A stretch of DNA of 64,000 nucleotides, from positions 1,266,948 to 1,330,947 of the forward strand of contig HG799462.1 in the NCBI GenBank assembly GCA_000531095.1. The letters run 5' to 3'. The notes below the pieces were generated by a model that saw only the letters and a program-made list of their open reading frames with translations, was not told the DNA's origin and did not search any database. Numbering within the stretch: the stretch's first letter is position 1; each line of letters opens with the position of its first letter. This document shows, in pieces, positions 51,697-59,435 of this stretch. Position numbers and translations under genes: made by a program. Origin of the DNA: Gemmata massiliana (GTDB lineage: Bacteria; Planctomycetota; Planctomycetia; Gemmatales; Gemmataceae).

Positions 51697-51845
51697 GGGG
51701 GAGCGACCGCGTTACTGCCGGATTGTAACCGCGTGGGACCGACGACAAAATCGCAACCGTATCGAACAGACGATACGGTTGCAATTGGATCGAAATCCCC
51801 TCACTATTCAAGGAGACGCAGGCGAACGGAAACAGAGCCGCCCGA

Positions 51846-53327
51846 TTAGCGCGTGGCTTTCTCGGTCTTACGGCACGAAGAGGCCATTTCCTCGTTCATC
51901 CGCTTCCGGAGCACCGGGTCAACGAGGTTCCCGTGGTTCCGCTTCGGGAACAGTTCCACCACGGCGTCGCTCTTGAGGTCCGCGAGCGATTGTTTGAGCA
52001 GCCGCGTCGCGCCTTCGAGGTAGAACGTGTCCTCGTCGCCCATGTATACGTGAATCTTGCCACCGAGCTTTGGTCCGAGCGTCTTCCAGTTGCGCTCCAG
52101 GACGAGCCGAATGTCGTACTTCTCCCACGTCTTCGCGACCTTCGGGTCGACGGCCCCCGTCGCGCGGTTCCACAAATGTTGGGGGTGGCCGTCGGCCCCA
52201 CGGGGGCTGAAGACCGCTTCAAACGAACCGAGTTGCCCGCCGCGAGTCATGTACTCTTCCATGTCGGAGAACGGCTTGAAGAACAACATCGGTTTGCCGT
52301 TCGCGCGGCCGAGCGGGCGCGGCTTCCCGTCCGCATCGGTGAACGTGTTCACGCCCTTCGCGTAGAGATCGATCAGTTGGAAGTCGCGGAAGTCGACCGG
52401 GTCCGGCGCTGTGGACCAGCACCCGGCAAACGTGTCCGGGTGCGCGACCTGGAGCCACAAGCTACTCCACCCGCCGGACGAATGTCCGGTCGCAAATCGC
52501 GTTCCGTTCCCGCGATAAATTTTCTCCAGGTGTGGAATCAGTTCCTCCACCAGCGCCCGACCGACCGGCCCATTGTTTTCCGAGTCCGCGAACACGTGGT
52601 GCCCGAGCCGGCAGTTCGGGTCGAGCACCACCCAGATCATCTCCGTGCCGTTCACGTCCCACGCTTTGCGCGCTGCGGCGCCCGCGGCTGCGAAGTGGTT
52701 CCCACCGAACCCGGGCACCTCGTACACGACCGGGTACTTGCGGTTCGGTTCCTTTGCGAAGGACGGCGGGAGCACGACGCCCCCACGCAGACTCATCGGC
52801 TTACCGTGGAACTTGCTCAGCAGCTTGCTTTCGACCTCGACGAGCTTGACCGTGTCGGTGTCTTTGAACTCGCGGGCCTTGACCACCTGATCGAGCTTGA
52901 GTTCGATGGTGCCGGACGTTTTGGGGTCGAGATCGAGTTGTTTCGTCTTCGCGTAGACGTTGCCGGGCGAAGCGAGGAAGTCGATCCCGCCCAGGTCGCG
53001 GTCCATCACCGCGCTGACGTGATACTCCCCGGGTTTGAGGTCCGCGAGCGGTGCGGGATAGGCGACGGCCTTCGCATCGAGCACGAGCGGTTCGCCGGGC
53101 TTCCAGTTCTTGACGTCCTTGGCGAGCCCCGGTTCGGGTTTGAACCAGTTCATGCCGACCGGGGGAGAGGCCCCGTTCGAGCGGATCGTCACGTACACGC
53201 GCCCGCTGAACGGCACGTCGCACGCGGCCTTATCGAACGTGAGTTTGAATTCCAGTGACTTCGGATCAGCCGCGTGCGCGCCGGGCGCGAGCGCGAGAAG
53301 AGCAAGGGCGATGAGGGCGGAGCGCAT
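51846..53327 (-). CDS. Secreted esterase (esterase-D/Fes-like alpha/beta hydrolase)
   Basis: A 493-residue exported protein (signal RSALIALALLALAPGAHA). The N-terminal ~190 residues are a beta-rich accessory region. The hydrolase begins SLRGGVVLPPSFAKEP and KYPVVYEVPGFGGNHF. The nucleophile elbow is GHSSGGWSSL, Ser near residue 281, and the catalytic His is probably in FPKRNHGNLVDP. This is the putative-esterase (PF00756-type) fold that cleaves acyl or feruloyl esters. The substrate is unknown. Upstream on the same strand is the PSD1-type gene, separated by a terminator. Confidence 0.85.
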   Translation of the reverse strand: MRSALIALALLALAPGAHAADPKSLEFKLTFDKAACDVPFSGRVYVTIRSNGASPPVGMNWFKPEPGLAKDVKNWKPGEPLVLDAKAVAYPAPLADLKPGEYHVSAVMDRDLGGIDFLASPGNVYAKTKQLDLDPKTSGTIELKLDQVVKAREFKDTDTVKLVEVESKLLSKFHGKPMSLRGGVVLPPSFAKEPNRKYPVVYEVPGFGGNHFAAAGAAARKAWDVNGTEMIWVVLDPNCRLGHHVFADSENNGPVGRALVEELIPHLEKIYRGNGTRFATGHSSGGWSSLWLQVAHPDTFAGCWSTAPDPVDFRDFQLIDLYAKGVNTFTDADGKPRPLGRANGKPMLFFKPFSDMEEYMTRGGQLGSFEAVFSPRGADGHPQHLWNRATGAVDPKVAKTWEKYDIRLVLERNWKTLGPKLGGKIHVYMGDEDTFYLEGATRLLKQSLADLKSDAVVELFPKRNHGNLVDPVLRKRMNEEMASSCRKTEKATR

Positions 53328-53353
53328 GGTGTGGGGACCAAACCAATAATGAA

Positions 53354-53433
53354 AAGAACCGACCGGGTTCAACAAGATTAGCAGGAGCGGTGGGTCCGTT
53401 CCCGTTAATCTTGTTAAACCCGGCCGGTTTCTT
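53354..53433 (-). terminator. Long terminator hairpin of the PSD1-type gene
   Basis: Two arms of about 27 bases, AACCGACCGGGTTCAACAAG and its partner CTTGTTAAACCCGGCCGGTT (each extending a few bases), fold into a long stem with a 24-base loop. On the minus strand it ends in TTCTTTTC and lies just past the TAG/TAA of the PSD1-type gene. Confidence 0.8.
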
Positions 53434-53448
53434 CTTTCGCGTGCGCGC

Positions 53449-55974
53449 TTAGTGCCGGAAGAGGAACTCGCGGGTGTTCACGAGCGCCCAAACCAGGTCT
53501 TCCCACGCCTTGCGTTTGTCGTCGCGCTTCGCAACGTGGTCCAGCGCGATCTGTTTCTCGTCCGCGAACGGGGCGCGCCCGAGCGCGGCGAAGTACAGTT
53601 CGTTCAGGATCTCGTCGTCCTTCATCTTCGCGGCGAGCAGCTTACCGAGCCGGTTATTCGCCCCGCGGACCTTCTCGTTCACGGTCGGCCCGTTGATGAG
53701 CTGCAGGGCTTGCGCGAGGTTCCCGTCGCTCTCGCGCTCGCACTCGCACGCCAGTTCGCGGGCCGGTTGACCGAACGCCTTCAGGAACGGGTGGTTCACC
53801 TCGCCGTCGGGGAGCTGGATTGCCCGGGTGCCCACCGGCAGGCCCGCGAACTTCTCGGGCATCGCGGTGAAGTCGCAGATCGCGTCCAGCAGTTGCTCGG
53901 CCGTGAGCAGCTTCGTCACCGCGTGCGAGAAGTACTTGTTGTCGTCCCGGTTCGAGTCGTTCGGCTGCGCGGAGAGCTGGTACGTCCGCGACTTCATGAT
54001 GGTCTTCACCAGCACCTTCATGTCGAACTTGTTCTTGGCGAAGTCCTTCGCGAGCGCGTCGAGCAACTCGTCGTTGCACGACGGGTTGGAGTCGCGGAAA
54101 TCGTCCACCGGGTCCACGATCCCCTTGCCCATCAGGTGGAACCACACGCGGTTCGCCACCGACTTGCTGAAGAAGGCGTTCTCCGACGAGGTGAGCCACG
54201 CGGCCAGCACCGCGCGCCGGTCCTCGCTCGGCTTCACGTCCGCGTCGCCCGTGCCGATGTAGCGCGGCTTCATCTGCTTGCCGGTGCGCGGTTGGTTCAC
54301 CTCGCCGTCGCGCGCGGTGAAGACCACTTCCGCGGTCACTGCCCCGTTCGGCTTGGCCCCGATAGTCGGTTCCGGCTTGGTCCGCACGCGGGCGAACCAC
54401 GCGGCCATGCCGTAGTAGTCGTCCTGGCTCCAGCGCTCGAACGGGTGGTTGTGGCACTTCGCGCACTGCATCCGCACCCCGAGGAACAGTTGCGCGGTCG
54501 TCTCCGCGAGGGCGGTCGGGTCTTTCGCGATGCGGTAGTAGTTCGCGGGCGGGTTCGAGTAGGAGTTCCCGTTGGCGGTGATGACCTCCTGCACGATCTT
54601 GTCCATCGGCGTGTTCTTCAGGAAGTGCCCGCGGAGCCACGCCTGCATGCCGTAGCTGCCCTTCACCTGGATCGTCTTGCGGCTCGAGCGCAGCACGTCG
54701 GCCCACTTGAGCGCCCAGAAGTCCGCGAACTCCGGCGTGTCGACGAGCGCGTCGATGAGCGCGTCGCGCTTCTTCGCGTCCTTGTCCGCGAGGAATGCCT
54801 TGGCCTCGTCGGTCGTGGGCATCCGGCCGATGCAGTCGAGGTACGCCCGGCGCACGAACTCGTGGTCCTCGCTCAGTTCAGAAGGCGCGATGCTCATCTG
54901 CTTGAGCTTGGCGAACGTGTGCGTGTCAACGAAGTTCGTTTCGGTCGGGTTGGGCCACACGAACCCTTCGCGCGGTTCGAGATAGGTGATACGCACTGCG
55001 ACCAGTTCTTCGAGGTACCGGCACAGGATCGCGACCTCGCCCGAGCGCTTGAACTCGACCATCCCGGTCGGCGTGACGTCCGCGATGGACGGGTCGCTGC
55101 TGCTGAAGTTCGTGAGCCGGGTCACGTCGCGCTGGGAGTCATCGGCGAACGTGGCCACGACGCCCAGTTGCTGCCACTTGCTCGGGGCCTTGAGCAGGCG
55201 CGCCGGCGGGGTGACTTCGACCTTCTTCACGGCCGGCAGCGTCGGGGCGTCGTCCTTCAACCCTTCCGCGAGCCACGCCGTTACTACTTCGCCCGGCACG
55301 CTGGTCGCGCCGAACCGCTGGCCGCCCTCGTGCGGAACGCGGCCCACGCCCTTGAGCAGCAGGAGGCTCTGTTCCGGGTCGTGTTTCCCGGTGCGCCGGC
55401 CGAACTGCTCGCGCGTGAGTTGCAGATAGTCCGCGGCCGGGTCGAACCCGCGGAGCGAGAGCTTGAAGCCGTTCTTACCGCTCGGCGTGCCGTGGCACGC
55501 GCCCATGTTGCACCCGCCCACGTTCATTGCGGCAATCACGTCGCGGCGGAAACTGACCGGGGTGACTTTATCCATGCCCGCAACGGTCACTGCCACGCGG
55601 ACCTCTTTACCGTTCGCGCGAACGGTGACGGTTGCGTTCCCGTTCTTCTTGGGGCGCAGGTACCCGCCTTCTTGCAGATCGACCACGCCGGCCGGCTCGA
55701 CCTTCAAATCGACCACGCCGGTCAGGTCGCGCACCGATCCGTCGCCGTACTTCCCGTTCACAACGAGCTGGCGTGCGTCTCTTACTCCACTGAGCGTCAC
55801 GGTTTGCGGGAACGCCTCAATGGTGGCGGGCTGACCGATGACGGCCTTACGTTCTTCCGCCTCAACCGGCGGGGCCGCGAACACGGGAGCAGCAGTCGCG
55901 AGCGCGAATGCCAATCCAAAACCCCGCGCGCAAGCGGAGAGAGAAAATCGCGTTCGAGCGAGATCGAATTGCAT
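53449..55974 (-). CDS. PSD1-type protein: Ig-like, DUF1549 and DUF1553 domains, with haem-like motifs
   Basis: An 841-residue exported protein (signal in RTRFSLSACARGFGLAFALA region). Two bacterial Ig-like segments come first (TVTLSGVRDARQLVVNGKYG; VTFADDSQRD later). A cytochrome-like CNMGACHG follows, then DUF1549 (FVRRAYLDCIGRMPT, FADFWALKWADVLRSSRKT) and a CAKCHNHPFERWSQDD motif. Then DUF1553 (SVANRVWFHLMGKGIVDP, TYQLSAQPNDSN, NGPTVNEKVRG). This planctomycete family usually accompanies a DUF1501 protein. The role is unknown, though haem binding is suggested by the CxxCH. No DUF1501 gene is seen next to it. Confidence 0.92.
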   Translation of the reverse strand: MQFDLARTRFSLSACARGFGLAFALATAAPVFAAPPVEAEERKAVIGQPATIEAFPQTVTLSGVRDARQLVVNGKYGDGSVRDLTGVVDLKVEPAGVVDLQEGGYLRPKKNGNATVTVRANGKEVRVAVTVAGMDKVTPVSFRRDVIAAMNVGGCNMGACHGTPSGKNGFKLSLRGFDPAADYLQLTREQFGRRTGKHDPEQSLLLLKGVGRVPHEGGQRFGATSVPGEVVTAWLAEGLKDDAPTLPAVKKVEVTPPARLLKAPSKWQQLGVVATFADDSQRDVTRLTNFSSSDPSIADVTPTGMVEFKRSGEVAILCRYLEELVAVRITYLEPREGFVWPNPTETNFVDTHTFAKLKQMSIAPSELSEDHEFVRRAYLDCIGRMPTTDEAKAFLADKDAKKRDALIDALVDTPEFADFWALKWADVLRSSRKTIQVKGSYGMQAWLRGHFLKNTPMDKIVQEVITANGNSYSNPPANYYRIAKDPTALAETTAQLFLGVRMQCAKCHNHPFERWSQDDYYGMAAWFARVRTKPEPTIGAKPNGAVTAEVVFTARDGEVNQPRTGKQMKPRYIGTGDADVKPSEDRRAVLAAWLTSSENAFFSKSVANRVWFHLMGKGIVDPVDDFRDSNPSCNDELLDALAKDFAKNKFDMKVLVKTIMKSRTYQLSAQPNDSNRDDNKYFSHAVTKLLTAEQLLDAICDFTAMPEKFAGLPVGTRAIQLPDGEVNHPFLKAFGQPARELACECERESDGNLAQALQLINGPTVNEKVRGANNRLGKLLAAKMKDDEILNELYFAALGRAPFADEKQIALDHVAKRDDKRKAWEDLVWALVNTREFLFRH

Positions 55975-56483
55975 GGCGTAGTCCTCGCGAGTGCGGCGAG
56001 CCGGACCATCAGCGCCCGGTGGGTGGGTGAGGTAGAACGCGGACTGCGGTAGGCTGGTGCAGGTGTGAACAGCCATTAGCATAAACCGGCCGGCGCCGCC
56101 GAGCGAGAGGAAAACACAGAACCTCGCCACGCCGCTTTTTGGTGAGAAATTGGCTGAAATTCCAGCGTTTCGGTTGATCGACTCTTCCTGGATCGTGAGT
56201 GAGGGCGAAAATCTTTTCGCGCCCCACGCGAATCATCGTTACCTGATCGTTACCTCAGTACAGCGGTTCTCGATCGTCTAAACGGTAGGTGGCTCCGTGA
56301 AGATTCGGACGGTTACACGAATTCGCGCAGAACGGTCGGCGCGAATCGGAAACGTCTCCTACAGTGGAGTGCCCCGTGGTCCGAAGCCCCGAACACGAGC
56401 CGGTGGGCACGGAACGGCCGACCGATAACACGACAGGAATCTGCCGCCGGAGCAATAGCAATTGCCGACGCGGTGCGTCGCCC
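55975..56483. other. Divergent intergenic region
   Basis: About 510 bases between the divergently transcribed PSD1-type and pseudokinase genes. No coding frame stands out. The pseudokinase frame is open from 56364 but the ATG at 56484 fits best. No repeat or hairpin was noted. Both promoters should lie here. Confidence 0.5.
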
Positions 56484-57845
56484 ATGCACACCACTCACCC
56501 GATTGCGGACCGCGACGCGCTGCTGGAAGCGGCCTGTACCGCCGGGTTGTTCACCACCCCCAATCAAATTCAAAAAGCCGTAGACCGCACGACGCCCGGC
56601 CCCGCACGCGCTGCGGCCCGTGCCCTCGTGACGTCCGGGTTGCTCACGCAGTTCCAGGTCGATCGCCTGCTCGCCGGGCGCACCGACGGGTTCCGGATCG
56701 GCCCGTACATCGTCCTCGACCAGATCGGGCGCGGGGCGATGAGCTGCGTGTACAAGGCGAAGCACCAGACGATGAACCGGTCGGTCGCGATCAAGGTGTT
56801 CGCCGCCGATCTGACGCGGACCGCCGAGGAGCGCCAGGCGTTTCAGAGCGCGGCGCAGGCGGCCGGTAAACTCACGCACACGAACATCGTCACGGCCTTC
56901 GACGCGAACGAACTGCACGACCGGTTCTATCTCGTGCTGGAGCTGGTAGACGGCCCGAGCCTGGACGCACTCGTGCGGCAACACGGCCCGCTCCCGGTGG
57001 GGGAAGCGTGTGAGTTCGTGCGACAACTCGCGCACGGCTTGAGCCACGCCCACGACCACGGAATGGTTCACCGCGCCCTGGAACCGAGCGGGATTCTCGT
57101 CACGCGGGCGACGCCGTCCGCGCGGTCCGCGGCCAAGATCGCGAACTTCGGCGTCCCGCGGTTCGAGATCGGGGCGCCCGACTTCGCCGCGCCGGAACAG
57201 TTTCGCGCGCCCGCGACGGTCGACGCCCGCACCGATCTGTACTCACTCGGCTGCGTCTTCTACTTCCTTCTGACCGGGCACGCACCATTTATGGGCGGTA
57301 CCGGGGGGGAGATCACGCGCCGGCAGTTGCTGGAAGACGCCCCGCGTGTTGATCGCGTGCGCCCGGACGTGCCGCCCGGGGTAGCCGCGATCGTTCACCG
57401 ACTGTTGATGAAGTTGCCCGGCGAGCGGTTCGCGTCCGCCGCGGAACTGATTACCCACCTCGACGCGGTCCACGTGCCGGTTGCGCCCGGGTCCGGGTAC
57501 ATCAGCTTCGATACGCCGGTCGCCGTGCCGTACCCCTACGACAGCGGCTACCTCACCGGGCACTACGGCCAGCCGGACGGCTCGGGCGCGTACCCGCTGT
57601 CCCACTCGGGGTTCGGGCTCCCGGTTGTGGAGCCGTCGCCGTGGGAACAGATCACCGACGAGGCCGTGTGCGAAGTGACCGCGGTGGATTTGAGGAACAC
57701 CCCTGCCCCACGAAAGGTGCTCAAGCTCAACCCGTCCGTTCACCGCGAGCCGGCGCCGCTCTGGAAGAACGCCGGGTTCCTCGTCGGCGCCGTGCTGCTG
57801 GCCTTCATGTGCGCCGGCGCGGTCATCAGGCTGGTGGCGAAGTAG
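56484..57845 (+). CDS. Membrane-anchored Ser/Thr pseudokinase
   Basis: A 453-residue protein with the planctomycete kinase N-terminus (LLTQFQVDRLLAGRTDGFRI). The kinase fold keeps a glycine-rich loop (IGRGAMSCVYKA) and the VAIK lysine at residue 104. The catalytic loop reads HRALEPSGIL, with Asp replaced by Ala198, and the metal-binding DFG reads NFG (Asn221). Thus two essential aspartates are gone, and it is probably catalytically dead. APE is intact in FAAPEQF. The C-terminus holds a Tyr/Pro-rich linker and one helix (FLVGAVLLAFMCAGAVIRLV). It may scaffold or regulate an active kinase. Confidence 0.85.
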   Translation: MHTTHPIADRDALLEAACTAGLFTTPNQIQKAVDRTTPGPARAAARALVTSGLLTQFQVDRLLAGRTDGFRIGPYIVLDQIGRGAMSCVYKAKHQTMNRSVAIKVFAADLTRTAEERQAFQSAAQAAGKLTHTNIVTAFDANELHDRFYLVLELVDGPSLDALVRQHGPLPVGEACEFVRQLAHGLSHAHDHGMVHRALEPSGILVTRATPSARSAAKIANFGVPRFEIGAPDFAAPEQFRAPATVDARTDLYSLGCVFYFLLTGHAPFMGGTGGEITRRQLLEDAPRVDRVRPDVPPGVAAIVHRLLMKLPGERFASAAELITHLDAVHVPVAPGSGYISFDTPVAVPYPYDSGYLTGHYGQPDGSGAYPLSHSGFGLPVVEPSPWEQITDEAVCEVTAVDLRNTPAPRKVLKLNPSVHREPAPLWKNAGFLVGAVLLAFMCAGAVIRLVAK

Positions 57846-59304
57846 GTTTTTCGACGGGCTTCGTCGCATCGAGCATCAGCCCGCAGATGGCCGCGACAGC
57901 GAACGCGACCCCGCAGCACACGAACGCCGTGTTCCAACCGGCCGCGTGGCGAATCTCGGTCAGTATGATGGGCGACACGGCGGCCCCGAGGTTCCCCCAC
58001 ATGTTCCCCCACCCCAGTGCGGCTCCGACACTTTTCCCACCCACGTCTTGAGCGAACGACCAGATCGACGGATTGTGCATGTCCACCAGAAATGCCATTG
58101 CGCCGAGTGCGACGACAACGGCCCACGCGGTCGGGAGCAACGGGATCACGAGGAACACAACCGCGCACCCGCTGAGTGCGGCGCAGATGGGCACCGAGCG
58201 CCCGTACTTGGGGCCGAGACGAGCGCGAAGGGCGTCGGTGAACACGCCCCCGAAAATCATCCCGACACACCCGATCGTCAGGGCCGCCGACTGCATCGGC
58301 CCGACCTCTTTCAGCGGCGTGCCGAAAGCCTCTTTGAGGTAACTGGGGAGGAGCGTGACGATAAAAGCCCAGCCCAGATTCACGCCGAACTGCACGCCCC
58401 CGAAGAGCCACATGTTCCGCGTGCGAGCCAGGGCCGCGATGCGATTGAAGAGTGCGGTTTCGTGTTTCGCGCCCGCGTGATTCGGTGTTGCGCCTTCGTT
58501 CGATCCCCCGGTGAGCGGTGGGGCCGACACCGGCGGGTGGTCTCGCACGACCAGCCAGAACAGTCCCGCGACCGCAAGTCCGCACATCCCGTACACGACG
58601 AGCACGCCGCGCCAGTTGGCCGGTTTGTCGCCGGATTCCAAAACCACGGTCGCCGGCGTGATGATCCACTCGACCACCGCGACACCGACCAATACGGCCG
58701 CGAGTGCCGCGGTAAGCCACGGCGCGATCGCCCCACCCACGCGCCCGCCGAACGCGACGATGGAACTGCACAGCCCCCGTTCTTCTGGTTCGGCCCATCG
58801 TTTTACCAGCCCCGCGGCCGCGGGGTACGCACCGGCTTCGGTGATTCCCAATAACAACCGGATACCGAGCAGCGCGACGAACCCGCCGACGAACCCGGTC
58901 AACATGGTGACCGCGGACCACGCCGCGATGGACAGCGCGAGCACCTTGCGCGCGCCGTAGCGGTCCGCGAGGTTCCCCATTGGGATCTGGAACAGGGCGT
59001 AAGTCAGGAAGAACGCGCCCAGCGCGTATGACATTCGCTTGTCGGCCCATTTCTTTTTCTTGGCCGCGGCGACATCTTGGTCGGACAGTTCGGCGCCCTC
59101 GGGCGGAGCGTCGCCCCACTTTTTCTTCTTGGCTGCCGAAATCTCGTCTTCGGAAAGTAAGTCTTCGAGCGACGGTTCGGGGGCGAGCGGGAGCAAGAGC
59201 TCGCGCTTGATCGGTTCTGCGAGCGTGGAGAAACAAACGCGATCGATGTACATCCAGAGGGCAGCGATCGCGGTGATACCAACGATGAGATAGCGCTGGG
59301 GCAT
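57826..59304 (-). CDS. Major facilitator superfamily transporter
   Basis: A 492-residue membrane protein. After helix 1 (QRYLIVGITAIAALWMYIDR) come ~60 soluble residues with a doubled motif, SAAKKKKWGD and AAAKKKKWAD. Then MFS helices resume with LTYALFQIPMGNLADRYGAR, the helix 2-3 signature. A soluble Pro/Gly-rich loop separates the halves. The style (YIDR near the start, AGAYPAAAGLVKRW) is that of anion/hexuronate-type MFS carriers (ACS family). The substrate is unknown. Its 3' end overlaps the pseudokinase gene by 20 bases, converging. The start MPQRYLIV is at 59304. Confidence 0.88.
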   Translation of the reverse strand: MPQRYLIVGITAIAALWMYIDRVCFSTLAEPIKRELLLPLAPEPSLEDLLSEDEISAAKKKKWGDAPPEGAELSDQDVAAAKKKKWADKRMSYALGAFFLTYALFQIPMGNLADRYGARKVLALSIAAWSAVTMLTGFVGGFVALLGIRLLLGITEAGAYPAAAGLVKRWAEPEERGLCSSIVAFGGRVGGAIAPWLTAALAAVLVGVAVVEWIITPATVVLESGDKPANWRGVLVVYGMCGLAVAGLFWLVVRDHPPVSAPPLTGGSNEGATPNHAGAKHETALFNRIAALARTRNMWLFGGVQFGVNLGWAFIVTLLPSYLKEAFGTPLKEVGPMQSAALTIGCVGMIFGGVFTDALRARLGPKYGRSVPICAALSGCAVVFLVIPLLPTAWAVVVALGAMAFLVDMHNPSIWSFAQDVGGKSVGAALGWGNMWGNLGAAVSPIILTEIRHAAGWNTAFVCCGVAFAVAAICGLMLDATKPVEKPTSPPA

Positions 59305-59435
59305 GGTGCTCCGAGTGAATCTGCGCGGAACGTGGTCGCGGTGTGCGAGGCGCGCACGCCGGCGCCTGCGGGTGGGATCACCGGAGTGTAGCAACTCGGA
59401 TAGGGGGATGCACGGAGAAACGCCGCGCGAGGGCG

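Noticed and set aside
53452-56052. 866-codon plus-strand frame opposite the PSD1-type gene
   Set aside because: Antisense shadow with no recognisable domain; the minus strand carries all family motifs.
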